Shown here one piece after another: positions 15,378 through 23,766 of a DNA stretch of 64,000 nt; within the stretch, counting starts at the first letter, position 1; each line of letters opens with the position of its first letter. The notes below the pieces were generated by a model. That model was not told the DNA's origin and searched no databases. It saw nothing but the letters and a program-made list of their open reading frames with translations. The stretch covers positions 246,422 to 310,421 of the forward strand of contig CAKSLH010000003.1 in assembly GCA_934466515.1 (NCBI GenBank). The letters run 5' to 3'. This stretch comes from an uncultured Eubacteriales bacterium. GTDB taxonomy: Bacteria > Bacillota > Clostridia > Oscillospirales > Acutalibacteraceae. The position numbers and the translations under genes were made by a program.

Positions 15378-16496
15378 ATGCTTAATTCCGCTTTAAAAAA
15401 AATAACGGCAATCCTTTTGTCGGTTGTTTTTATGCTTACACTAAGAATAAATACCTCTGCAATAAGCGCTAAGTCCGCCGTGCTTATCTGTGCAGATACA
15501 GGAGAAATTATTTATTCGAGAAATGCCGAGGAAAGGCTTCCTATGGCAAGCACTACTAAAATTATGACGGCTTTTTTGCTTTGCGAGCAGGACCTGAAAA
15601 GACAGGTGACAGTTTCCTTTTCCGATATAAATACCGAGGGCACCTCTATGGGGCTTAAGGATAAGGATACCGTGACCTTAGAGGACCTTCTTTACGGAAT
15701 GCTTTTAGCCTCGGGTAACGACGCGGCAAATGCCGCGGCGGCGGCAGTCGGGGGAACGGTCGACAATTTTGTTAAAATGATGAACGAAAAAGCTAAGTCT
15801 TTGGGGCTTAAAAACACCCATTTCGCAACCCCCTCCGGGCTTGACGCCGACGGCCATTATTCCACCGCCTACGATATGGCAATTCTTGCTAAGAACGCTT
15901 TAAATAACGCTGACTTTGCAAAAGCCGCGGCGACAAAGGAAAAGACCGTAGCTTTAAATAACGGCGAAAAAAAGATTACCCTTACAAATCATAACCGCCT
16001 TTTAAGGTCCTACAGCGATGTTACGGGTGTTAAAACAGGATTTACAAAAAAATCGGGCAGATGCTTGGTTTCCTCCGCCGAAAAGGACGGCAAGAGGGTA
16101 ATAGCCGTCACCTTAAATGACCCGGACGACTGGAAGGACCATAGATATATGCTTGATTTAGGTCTTGAAACTGTAAAGGAATATAAGGTTTCTCCAAAGC
16201 AAAATTATGCCGATATCAGGGTCTTCGGCGGAAATAAAAACAGCATTAGGATTTCACTTCCGAAGCTCTCGGTCTGCTCTGCCGCTAAATCGGAGCTCGG
16301 CTGCGAAGTCAATGTTAAATCGGCTGTTTTTGCGCCTGTTAAAAAGGGGCAAAAGCTCGGAGAAATCGTTTTCACTTCGGACGGCAGGGTTATTAAAAAA
16401 TGCGATTTGAATTCGGACGAGGACATAAAAAGAGAAAAAAGCGGCTTTTTTAAAAAGCTTATAAATATAAGTATTGTTATACTGGGGAGTATTTAA
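15378..16496 (+). CDS. dacF: D-alanyl-D-alanine carboxypeptidase (DacF type)
   Basis: A 372-residue penicillin-binding carboxypeptidase. A signal peptide (1 to about 28, ITAILLSVVFMLTL) is followed by the catalytic box S58-T-T-K61, the SGN box in LLASGNDAAN, and the KTG box in GVKTGFT. A C-terminal beta domain (about 275-345) and a hydrophobic end (LINISIVILGSI) for membrane attachment follow. It trims peptidoglycan side chains; DacF homologues act in the forespore. It overlaps rluB by one base. Confidence 0.92.
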   Translation: MLNSALKKITAILLSVVFMLTLRINTSAISAKSAVLICADTGEIIYSRNAEERLPMASTTKIMTAFLLCEQDLKRQVTVSFSDINTEGTSMGLKDKDTVTLEDLLYGMLLASGNDAANAAAAAVGGTVDNFVKMMNEKAKSLGLKNTHFATPSGLDADGHYSTAYDMAILAKNALNNADFAKAAATKEKTVALNNGEKKITLTNHNRLLRSYSDVTGVKTGFTKKSGRCLVSSAEKDGKRVIAVTLNDPDDWKDHRYMLDLGLETVKEYKVSPKQNYADIRVFGGNKNSIRISLPKLSVCSAAKSELGCEVNVKSAVFAPVKKGQKLGEIVFTSDGRVIKKCDLNSDEDIKREKSGFFKKLINISIVILGSI

Positions 16497-17239
16497 TGAA
16501 GGATATTAAAATCAGACTGCAAAAGCATCTTTCCGCCTGCGGAATTGCTTCAAGAAGAAAAGCAGAGGAGCTGATAGCCTCGGGCAAGGTGCGTGTAAAC
16601 GGCAAAATTGCAGTTATAGGCGATAAGGTAGACCCGAAAAGGGATAAGATTTCTGTCAGAGGAAAAACCGTTGTTTCAAACGATTCAAAATGCTATATAA
16701 TGCTTAATAAGCCCCGCGGATTTATCACCGCCATGAGCGATGACAGGGGAAGAAAGACCGTTGCCGACTTAACCGCCGATGTTGGCGTCAAGGTTTTCCC
16801 CGTAGGACGGCTTGACCGCGATTCCGAAGGACTACTTATAATGACTAATGACGGAGATATAACAAATATACTTACCCATCCGTCAAATCATGTTAATAAG
16901 ACCTACCGCGTCACCGTAAAAGGCGAGGTAAGCGAGGACAAGCTTAAAAGGCTTTGCGAGGGCGTAATTATAGAGGGCAGAAAGACCTTGCCGTGCGATG
17001 TTTTTGTAGTCGAAAGAAAAGAAGACAGAACGGTTTTGAATTTCATAATCCATGAGGGCAGAAACAGGCAGATAAGAAAAATGTGCGCGGCTGTAGGGTT
17101 AGAGGTTTTAAGGCTTAAAAGAATTGAAATTGCGGGCATTAAGCTCGGAAAGCTACCTGCAGGCTCGTGGAGACCGCTTAATCAAAAGGAGCTTAACCGC
17201 TTAGAAAACATATCAAAATCGAAAGAGGAAACAGAATGA
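16496..17239 (+). CDS. rluB: Pseudouridine synthase of the RsuA/RluB family
   Basis: A 247-residue rRNA modification enzyme. An N-terminal S4 RNA-binding domain (about 6-62, RLQKHLSACGIASRRKAEEL) precedes the catalytic domain with the GRLDRDSEGLL motif (catalytic Asp in RLDRD) and EGRNRQIRKMCAAVG. RluB homologues modify 23S rRNA helix 89. The basic residues at the start and the position after dacF fit the Clostridia gene order. Confidence 0.92.
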   Translation: MKDIKIRLQKHLSACGIASRRKAEELIASGKVRVNGKIAVIGDKVDPKRDKISVRGKTVVSNDSKCYIMLNKPRGFITAMSDDRGRKTVADLTADVGVKVFPVGRLDRDSEGLLIMTNDGDITNILTHPSNHVNKTYRVTVKGEVSEDKLKRLCEGVIIEGRKTLPCDVFVVERKEDRTVLNFIIHEGRNRQIRKMCAAVGLEVLRLKRIEIAGIKLGKLPAGSWRPLNQKELNRLENISKSKEETE

Positions 17240-17604
17240 TTTCGGTTATCCCTTGCTATGATAAAGAAAAATTAAAGGAGCTTTATTTAAAAAGCGGTAC
17301 TGAATTTTCGGATAAATCAGTTGCGGTTCTTGCGGAAAGCTCCGGCGAAGTTTTAGGCTTTTGCCTTTTTGATCTATATGAAAAAAGCGCGCTTATTAAA
17401 AAAATCGAGCCGGAAAACGATATTATGCTTGCCGACGGAATTTTAAGAAGCGCTCTTCATGTCGCCGCCGAGCGGTTTATAACGGAAGTCCGTTATGAAA
17501 AAAGCATTTTCGGAATTGTAGACAAGCTTAAATTTGTTAAAGATAAAAACGAATGCACTTTGGATATTGACAAGCTTTTTAAAAGCTGTAAATCATGTAA
17601 ATGA
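17236..17604 (+). CDS. Hypothetical GNAT-like small protein
   Basis: A 122-residue protein overlapping rluB by four bases (ATGA). AVLAESSGEVLGFCLFDLYE resembles the beta2-beta3 hairpin of GNAT acetyltransferases, and the helical segment ADGILRSALHVAAERF could be the following helix. The acetyl-CoA loop (R/Q-x-x-G-x-G/A) is not visible, so activity is doubtful. The end, SCKSC-K, is cysteine- and lysine-rich. Same-operon position suggests co-expression with rRNA and envelope genes only by accident of gene order. Confidence 0.6.
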   Translation: MISVIPCYDKEKLKELYLKSGTEFSDKSVAVLAESSGEVLGFCLFDLYEKSALIKKIEPENDIMLADGILRSALHVAAERFITEVRYEKSIFGIVDKLKFVKDKNECTLDIDKLFKSCKSCK

Positions 17605-17614
17605 TAAAAAAATG

Positions 17615-17688
17615 TTGCAAAATATGATATAATATGATAATATATATTTGTGTGCGCAAGACTTTTGCGTTTTTTAGTTTAAAAGTCT
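17615..17688 (+). promoter_or_regulatory. secG promoter and leader with alternative hairpins
   Basis: A possible promoter is TTGCAA (17615-17620), 17 bases, TAATAT (17638-17643). The leader holds a small terminator-like stem CGCAA/TTGCG (17655-17659 with 17665-17669) followed by six T. A competing 8-bp stem, AGACTTTT (17659-17666) with AAAAGTCT (17681-17688), shares bases with it. This could be an on/off pair, but both stems are weak. Confidence 0.45.
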
Positions 17689-17708
17689 GATTTTGGGAGG
17701 TTTAAAAA

Positions 17709-17960
17709 ATGAATGCAGGTAAGATAATTCTCGGCATTGCCGTTATAATCGTTTCCTTGATTATTATAGCTGTTGTTCTGCTTCAGCAGGGAAGAAGAGC
17801 CGGTATAAACGGCGCAATTTCAGGCGGAGCCGATACATTTCTTTCTAAGAACAAGGCTCATACTGCCGACGCGCTTCTCGCAAGAATAACAAAGATCGTT
17901 GCGGCTCTGTTTTTCGTTCTCGCAATCGTTGCGAATGTTATTTCCGCTCTCGGAAAATAA
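17709..17960 (+). CDS. secG: Preprotein translocase subunit SecG
   Basis: An 83-residue membrane protein with two helices (about 6-26 and 60-80) and the cytosolic loop LQQGRRAGINGAISGGADTF, the SecG signature. It assists SecYE export. A strong gggagg site precedes the ATG. After the gene a GC-rich inverted repeat (17997-18003 with 18025-18031) may end the transcript before the tRNA. Confidence 0.93.
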   Translation: MNAGKIILGIAVIIVSLIIIAVVLLQQGRRAGINGAISGGADTFLSKNKAHTADALLARITKIVAALFFVLAIVANVISALGK

Positions 17961-18036
17961 TTGAAAATATTTTAAAAATAAAAAAAGACACTTAATGCGC
18001 TTAGAGACGGGCTCAACCTAAATTTAAGCGCTTCAT

Positions 18037-18122
18037 GCCGGTGTGTCGGAATGGCAGACGAGACAGACTCAAAATCTGTTGTCAGCAATGGCGTGTGGGT
18101 TCAAGTCCCACCACCGGCACCA
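18037..18122 (+). tRNA. tRNA-Leu (CAA)
   Basis: An 86-base class II tRNA with encoded CCA. The acceptor arms are GCCGGTG and CACCGGC. The anticodon stem is ACAGA/TCTGT around loop CTCAAAA, giving anticodon CAA (codon TTG). A long variable arm and a T arm with GGTTCAAGTCC are present. Confidence 0.93.
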
Positions 18123-18125
18123 CAT

Positions 18126-18163
18126 ATCGACAGGACTTAAGCTTTTATGTCTTGTCGATTTTT
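18126..18163 (+). terminator. Terminator after tRNA-Leu
   Basis: An 11-bp stem with one G-U pair (18126-18136 with 18149-18159) is followed by five T. It separates the tRNA from the sugar-nucleotide operon. Confidence 0.8.
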
Positions 18164-18211
18164 GTTAAATGAAGTATTTTTCGGCGAATAAAGAATAAGG
18201 TTGTGAAATTT

Positions 18212-18988
18212 ATGAAGGTTGTAATTCTCGCAGGCGGATTCGGCACAAGAATTTCGGAGGAATCCGTTTATAAGCCCAAGCCGCTTATAGAAATCGGCGG
18301 AATGCCTATTCTTTGGCATATTATGAAAGGCTATTCTTATTACGGGTATAATGACTTCATTATCTGCGCAGGATATAAACAGCATGTTATAAAGGAATGG
18401 TTTGCAAACTATTTCATTCATACAAGCGATGTCACTTTTGATTTTACAAAGGGCAACGAGGTGATTATCCATGAAAACCATGCCGAGCCGTGGAAGGTAA
18501 CGGTTGTTGATACGGGTCTTAATACAATGACCGGGGGAAGAATCAAAAGGATACAGCCTTATGTCGGAGATGAAACTTTTATGATGACCTACGGCGACGG
18601 AGTCTGCGATGTGGATATAGATAAGCTTGTAGAATTTCATAAAGCAAACAATAAAATCGCAACCTTAACGGCCGTCGTTCAAAAGCAACAAAAAGGAATT
18701 CTTGATATAATGGAAAACGGAGCTGTTAAAAGCTTCCGCGAAAAGCAGGTTAATGACGGCGCCGCTATAAACGCGGGCTTTATGGTTCTTGAACCGCAGA
18801 TTTTCGATTATCTTGAGGGCGACGATACCGTTTTTGAGACAACACCGCTTGAAAAACTCGTAAGTGAGGGTCAGCTGATGAGCTACCGCCATACGGGCTT
18901 TTGGCAGTGCATGGATTCAATGCGTGAAAAGGAGCTTCTTGAAACACTTCTTAAAAACGGTAAGGCTCCGTGGAAAAAGTGGGAGTGA
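18212..18988 (+). CDS. rfbF: Glucose-1-phosphate cytidylyltransferase
   Basis: A 258-residue nucleotidyltransferase making CDP-glucose from CTP and glucose-1-phosphate. It starts MKVVILAGGFGTRISEES with the LAGGxGTR nucleotide-binding motif, then KPKPLIEIGGMPILWHIM and MTYGDGVCDVD. The start is ATG 18212, eleven bases after aagg; a GTG at 18203 is too close to that site. It is the first gene of a seven-gene operon and supplies the CDP-sugar precursor of 3,6-dideoxyhexoses. Confidence 0.93.
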   Translation: MKVVILAGGFGTRISEESVYKPKPLIEIGGMPILWHIMKGYSYYGYNDFIICAGYKQHVIKEWFANYFIHTSDVTFDFTKGNEVIIHENHAEPWKVTVVDTGLNTMTGGRIKRIQPYVGDETFMMTYGDGVCDVDIDKLVEFHKANNKIATLTAVVQKQQKGILDIMENGAVKSFREKQVNDGAAINAGFMVLEPQIFDYLEGDDTVFETTPLEKLVSEGQLMSYRHTGFWQCMDSMREKELLETLLKNGKAPWKKWE

Positions 18989-18994
18989 AAATAT

Positions 18995-20044
18995 ATGAAT
19001 CTTGATTTTTATAAAGGAAAGAGAGTTTTCATTACAGGGCATACAGGTTTTAAGGGCTCTTGGCTCTGCAGAATTTTAATTTCGGCAGGCGCAAAGGTAA
19101 TAGGCTTTTCTTTAGAGCCGCCCACATCTCCAAACCTCTTTGATATCGCAGATATTAAGCCGCACATCAATTCTGTTATCGGAGACATCAGGGATTTTGA
19201 GGCTCTTAAAAAAGCCTATGACGAAGCAGAGCCTGAAATAGTATTTCACCTTGCGGCACAGCCGATCGTCAGAGACAGCTATAAAGAACCTGCTTATACA
19301 TACGAAACCAATGTCATGGGAACGGTCAATCTTCTTGAGTGTGTGAGGCTGAGCGCCAATCCGCCTAAATCAGTGCTTAATGTTACAACCGATAAGGTCT
19401 ATAAAAATAATGAATGGGCTTGGGGCTACAGGGAAAACGAGCCGCTTGACGGGTTTGATCCTTATTCAAATTCAAAGTCCTGCTCGGAGCTTGTAACTCA
19501 TAGCTATAAGGTATCTTTTCTTGATGGAATGGGCATCGCTGTTTCAACCGCAAGAGCCGGAAATGTTATAGGCGGAGGAGATTTCGCAAATGACAGAATT
19601 ATTCCCGACTGCGTAAGAGCGGCAAAGGAAAAAGCAATAATAACTGTAAGAAATCCTTATTCAACAAGACCCTATCAGCATGTTTTAGAGCCGCTTGCGG
19701 CATATCTGATGATTGCGGCAAAGCAGTATGAGGATATAAAATATGCCGATTATTATAATGTCGGTCCCGATGAGTGCGACTGTGTTACTACAGGCGACCT
19801 TGTAACCCTCTTCTGTGAAAAATTCGGAGAGGGAATGAAATGGGAAAATAAATCCGTAGGCGGTCCGCATGAAGCAAACTTCCTTAAGCTTGATTGCTCA
19901 AAGCTTAAATCGGTATTTTCATGGAAACCGCGCTGGCATATTGACGAGTGCATGGAAATGACCTGCAGATTCAGTAAGATTTGGCTTGAAAACGGAAATA
20001 TACCTGCGGAAATGGATAAGGAAATCAAAGAATTCTTTAAATAA
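18995..20044 (+). CDS. rfbG: CDP-glucose 4,6-dehydratase
   Basis: A 349-residue extended short-chain dehydrogenase. The NAD site is VFITGHTGFKGSW, and NVTTDKVYKN and DPYSNSKS (Tyr and Lys of YxxxK) form the active site. It turns CDP-glucose into CDP-4-keto-6-deoxyglucose. It starts six bases after rfbF and is followed closely by rfbH, which supports one pathway. Confidence 0.93.
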   Translation: MNLDFYKGKRVFITGHTGFKGSWLCRILISAGAKVIGFSLEPPTSPNLFDIADIKPHINSVIGDIRDFEALKKAYDEAEPEIVFHLAAQPIVRDSYKEPAYTYETNVMGTVNLLECVRLSANPPKSVLNVTTDKVYKNNEWAWGYRENEPLDGFDPYSNSKSCSELVTHSYKVSFLDGMGIAVSTARAGNVIGGGDFANDRIIPDCVRAAKEKAIITVRNPYSTRPYQHVLEPLAAYLMIAAKQYEDIKYADYYNVGPDECDCVTTGDLVTLFCEKFGEGMKWENKSVGGPHEANFLKLDCSKLKSVFSWKPRWHIDECMEMTCRFSKIWLENGNIPAEMDKEIKEFFK

Positions 20045-20060
20045 AAAAAGGAGAAAGAAA

Positions 20061-21407
20061 ATGGCAAATTGGAATAGCGAGGAACAGGCAAGAGAACAGA
20101 TAAAACAAATGGTTGCCGAGTATTATAAGGACTTTAAGACCAAAAAAGAACCCTTTAAAGAGGGCGACAGAATAACCTATGCTGCACGTGTTTTTGATGA
20201 AAAGGAAATGTGCGCTCTTACCGACGCAACGCTTGATTTCTGGCTTACAACCGGCAGATTTTCCGATGAGTTCGAGAAAAAATTTGCCGAATGGATAGGC
20301 GTTAAATATGCCCATCTTGTAAACAGCGGTTCTTCCGCAAACCTTATTGCTTTTTCCGTTCTAACCGCTCCGGAGCTTGGCGACAGAGCGATAAAGCGCG
20401 GAGACGAGGTTATAACCGTTGCCTGCGGCTTCCCCACCACCGTCACCCCGATTTTGCAGTACGGCGCGGTTCCGGTTTTTGTCGATGTTACAATTCCTCA
20501 GTATAATATTGATTCTTCAATGCTTGAAAAGGCATTAAGCGATAAAACAAAGGCGGTTATGATTGCTCATACCTTGGGCAATCCGTTTGACCTTAAAACC
20601 GTCAAGGAATTCTGCGATAAGCATAATCTTTGGCTTGTCGAGGATAACTGCGACGCTTTGGGAAGTACCTACACTATTGACGGAGTTACTAAATTTACAG
20701 GAACTTGGGGAGACATCGGAACAAGCAGCTTTTATCCGCCTCATCACATGACAATGGGCGAGGGCGGCTGTGTTTATACGAATAATCCTAAGCTTAACCG
20801 CCTCATTTTAAGCTACAGAGACTGGGGAAGAGACTGCATCTGTCCTTCGGGAAGAGATAACTTCTGCGGTCATAGGTATGACGGTCAGTACGGCGAGCTT
20901 CCTAAGGGCTATGACCATAAATATGTTTACAGCCATTTCGGATACAATCTTAAGGTTACCGATATGCAGGCGGCTGTCGGCTGCGAACAGCTTAAGAAAT
21001 TCCCCGAATTTGTTAAGCGCAGAAAGCATAACTGGAGCAGACTTAAAAATGCTTTAATGCCCGTCTCGGATAAGCTTATTCTTCCCGTTCCTGCCGAGAA
21101 CAGCGACCCGAGCTGGTTCGGTTTCCTTATCACCTTAAAGGATGACAGCGGTCTTGACAGAGAAAAGGTTGTAAGATATATTGAAAGCAAGAATGTTCAG
21201 ACAAGAATGCTTTTTTCGGGCAACCTTATAAAGCACCCCTGCTTTGACAGCATAAGAGGAACCGATGCTTACCGCGTTGCAGGCGAGCTTACCGCAACCG
21301 ATAAAATCATGAAAAACACCTTCTGGGTAGGAGTTTACCCCGGAATGACCGATGAAATGATAGATTATATGGCAAAAACCATAATCGAGGCTGTAAATAA
21401 TGGGTAA
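20061..21407 (+). CDS. rfbH: CDP-4-keto-6-deoxyglucose 3-dehydratase (RfbH/E1 type)
   Basis: A 448-residue PMP-dependent enzyme. It has the aminotransferase fold, but the usual catalytic lysine region reads SSFYPPHHMTMGEGG with histidine in place of lysine, the hallmark of C-3 deoxygenating E1 enzymes. Cysteines in DCICPSGRDNFCG fit the [2Fe-2S] site. It removes the 3-OH to give CDP-3,6-dideoxy-4-keto-glucose with a reductase partner that is not in this operon. The start is ATG 20061 with aaggag upstream; the longer frame from 19986 overlaps rfbG and is rejected. Confidence 0.93.
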   Translation: MANWNSEEQAREQIKQMVAEYYKDFKTKKEPFKEGDRITYAARVFDEKEMCALTDATLDFWLTTGRFSDEFEKKFAEWIGVKYAHLVNSGSSANLIAFSVLTAPELGDRAIKRGDEVITVACGFPTTVTPILQYGAVPVFVDVTIPQYNIDSSMLEKALSDKTKAVMIAHTLGNPFDLKTVKEFCDKHNLWLVEDNCDALGSTYTIDGVTKFTGTWGDIGTSSFYPPHHMTMGEGGCVYTNNPKLNRLILSYRDWGRDCICPSGRDNFCGHRYDGQYGELPKGYDHKYVYSHFGYNLKVTDMQAAVGCEQLKKFPEFVKRRKHNWSRLKNALMPVSDKLILPVPAENSDPSWFGFLITLKDDSGLDREKVVRYIESKNVQTRMLFSGNLIKHPCFDSIRGTDAYRVAGELTATDKIMKNTFWVGVYPGMTDEMIDYMAKTIIEAVNNG

Positions 21408-21912
21408 ATTAAAGGGCCTGCTGAGTAATAAAAAGCTTGCTCCGATTATCCAGTTTATAAAATTCGGACTTGTCGGCGTTTCAAATACCGCTATTTCTTA
21501 CGGAATAGAAATGCTTTGCTTCTATGTGCTGTTTAAAAACGCCGAGTTTGGTTTAACCGTAAAGCTTCTTTCGCTTTTAAGCGTTAAAGCCTCGGTTAAA
21601 TCGGTCAGAATTGTTTATACCTCAATACTTGCTTTTATAATAAGCGTTACCAATTCTTATTATTGGAACAACCGATTTGTTTTTAAATCGGGGAATAAAA
21701 GGTTTAAGGACCATTTAAAGGCTTACCTTAAAACCGTTGTGTGCTACGGAATAACGGGACTTGTTTTGTCACCGATTATTAAAGTGCTTTTAAGCAATGC
21801 GGGTGTGCCGTATTATATCGCAAGCTTAGGCTCGCTTGTTATAACAATTCCGCTTAATTTTGTGCTTAATAAATTCTGGGCATTTAATAATAAAAAGGAA
21901 GAAAATAAATGA
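21400..21912 (+). CDS. GtrA family membrane protein
   Basis: A 170-residue protein with about four membrane helices and the opening FIKFGLVGVSNTAISYG, which is typical of GtrA. NSYYWNNRFVF in the middle and LNFVLNKFWAFN at the end are also conserved. GtrA-like proteins help flip lipid-linked sugars or work with a GT2 enzyme. The gene lies between rfbH and the ThDP enzyme and overlaps rfbH by eight bases; the GT2 gene of the operon is its likely partner. Confidence 0.9.
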   Translation: MGKLKGLLSNKKLAPIIQFIKFGLVGVSNTAISYGIEMLCFYVLFKNAEFGLTVKLLSLLSVKASVKSVRIVYTSILAFIISVTNSYYWNNRFVFKSGNKRFKDHLKAYLKTVVCYGITGLVLSPIIKVLLSNAGVPYYIASLGSLVITIPLNFVLNKFWAFNNKKEENK

Positions 21913-23750
21913 AAATAAGAATTGCAGACTATGTTGCGGATTTTTTGGCTGATAAGGGCGTTACCGATTGCTTCACCGTCGTCGGCGGAGGAGCAATGCA
22001 TTTAAACGACGCTTTCGGCCACCATAAAAAAATCCACTGTACTTATAATCATCATGAGCAGGCAAGCGCTATTGCAGCGGAAAGCTATGCGAGACTTAAT
22101 AATAAAATCGCGGCACTTTGCGTAACAACAGGCCCAGGTGGAACAAATGCCATAACAGGCGTTGTCGGCGGATGGCTCGATTCAATTCCGATGTTTGTTA
22201 TAAGCGGTCAGGTAAGATATGATACTACCGCAAGATATGCCATGCGGTTTACCGACGGTTTGCCTCTTCGCGCAGTAGGCGATCAGGAATTCGATATCAC
22301 AAAATCGGTTTCTTCGATGTGTAAGTATGCCGAAATGCTTGAAAAGCCCGAGGATATAAGATATATGCTTGAAAAGGCTTGGCACCTTGCAAATACCGGA
22401 AGAAAAGGTCCCGTTTGGCTTGATATTCCCGTAAATTATCAGGGCTGCTTTATTGAAACCGATAATCTTTCGGGCTATGACCCTGAAGAGGACGATAAAT
22501 TGCTGCCGCCTAAGGTTAGCGATGAAACCGTAGATTTGATTTTGGAAAAAATCAAGAAGGCGCAAAGACCTGTTATTTATGCCGGCGGCGGAATAAGACT
22601 TTCGGGAGGATATGAAGCCTTTAAGGCGGCTGTTGAAAAGCTCGGCGTTCCGGTTGTAACATATTGGAACAGCGTCGATGTCATTGAGGACGATAATCCC
22701 CTTTATTGCGGAAGAGGCGGAAACATGGGCGACAGACCCGGAAACTTCGCCGTTCAGAATTCCGATCTTTTGCTTGCAATAGGCACGAGACTGAGCTTAA
22801 GACAGGTCGGATATAGCTTTAAAACATGGGCGAGAGCCGCAGAGGTTATAATGGTTGATGTGGATAGGGCGGAGTTTAAAAAGCCGACTATTCATGTAGA
22901 TATGCCGCTCCTTGCGGATGCAAAGGATTTCCTTGAAGCTATAGTCCGCAAAACCGAGGATTTAAAAGCGCCCGTTTCGGATAAAGAGTCTTGGCGCGAA
23001 AAATGCCTTTATTGGAAAAAAACATATCCTGCAACTTTACCCAGACACTATGAGGAAAACGGCAAAACCGCAAATGTTTTTGCTTTTATTAAGCACCTTT
23101 CCGATTCCTTACCCGCAGGCTCGCTTACAGCCGTAAGCAACGGCGCATGCTGTGTTGTCGGACATCAGAACTGGACTATAAAGAAGGACACTAGATTTAT
23201 TATAAACAGTGCTATTGCCAGCATGGGCTACGGACTTCCTGCGGCAATCGGTCTTTGCATTGCGGGCGGTAAAAAGGATACGGTCTGCCTTGAGGGCGAC
23301 GGAAGCATAATGATGAATTTGCAGGAGCTTCAGACTATTGTCACCAATAAATTGCCTGTAAAGGTATTTTTAATAAACAATCAGGGCTATCACAGTATCA
23401 GAATAACCCAAAATAATCTGTTTAAGGACCATTGCAAGGTTGGAATAGGTCCCGAAAGCGGAGATCTTTCATTCCCCGATTTTAAGAAAATTGCGGGTGC
23501 TTTCGGTATGCCGTATTTCAGCGCTAAGAGTAATGAAGAAATGAAAAAAGCGGTCGAAGAGACTCTAAATACAGAGGGCTTTGCTTTCTGCGAAATATTT
23601 ACGGATACCGTTCAGGTTTGGGAGCCTAAGAGCAGTACAAAGCGCTTGCCCGACGGAACACTTGTAAGTCCTCCTCTTGAGGACCTCGCTCCGTTCCTGC
23701 CGAGAGAAGAGCTTGAACAGCAGATGTTTATACCGCTTGTGGAAGAATAA
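21909..23750 (+). CDS. ThDP-dependent enzyme, acetolactate synthase-like (YerE-like candidate)
   Basis: A 613-residue thiamine diphosphate enzyme with the three-domain acetohydroxyacid synthase layout. Glu50 (in YNHHEQAS) would activate the cofactor, TGPGGTNAITGV follows, a central domain (about 200-330) could bind FAD, and EGDGSIMMNLQE to INNQGYHS is the ThDP motif. Right after rfbF-rfbG-rfbH the best functional parallel is YerE of Yersinia, which adds a two-carbon unit from pyruvate to CDP-3,6-dideoxy-4-keto-glucose on the way to yersiniose. That role is inference. Other ThDP enzymes in sugar loci remain possible. It overlaps gtrA by four bases. Confidence 0.8.
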   Translation: MKIRIADYVADFLADKGVTDCFTVVGGGAMHLNDAFGHHKKIHCTYNHHEQASAIAAESYARLNNKIAALCVTTGPGGTNAITGVVGGWLDSIPMFVISGQVRYDTTARYAMRFTDGLPLRAVGDQEFDITKSVSSMCKYAEMLEKPEDIRYMLEKAWHLANTGRKGPVWLDIPVNYQGCFIETDNLSGYDPEEDDKLLPPKVSDETVDLILEKIKKAQRPVIYAGGGIRLSGGYEAFKAAVEKLGVPVVTYWNSVDVIEDDNPLYCGRGGNMGDRPGNFAVQNSDLLLAIGTRLSLRQVGYSFKTWARAAEVIMVDVDRAEFKKPTIHVDMPLLADAKDFLEAIVRKTEDLKAPVSDKESWREKCLYWKKTYPATLPRHYEENGKTANVFAFIKHLSDSLPAGSLTAVSNGACCVVGHQNWTIKKDTRFIINSAIASMGYGLPAAIGLCIAGGKKDTVCLEGDGSIMMNLQELQTIVTNKLPVKVFLINNQGYHSIRITQNNLFKDHCKVGIGPESGDLSFPDFKKIAGAFGMPYFSAKSNEEMKKAVEETLNTEGFAFCEIFTDTVQVWEPKSSTKRLPDGTLVSPPLEDLAPFLPREELEQQMFIPLVEE

Positions 23751-23766
23751 TTTTCGGGGTCAGAAA

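Noticed and set aside
19986..20060. A longer N-terminus for RfbH
   Set aside because: It would overlap rfbG by 59 bases, is lysine/arginine rich, and the ATG at 20061 has a strong ribosome site and matches the family start.
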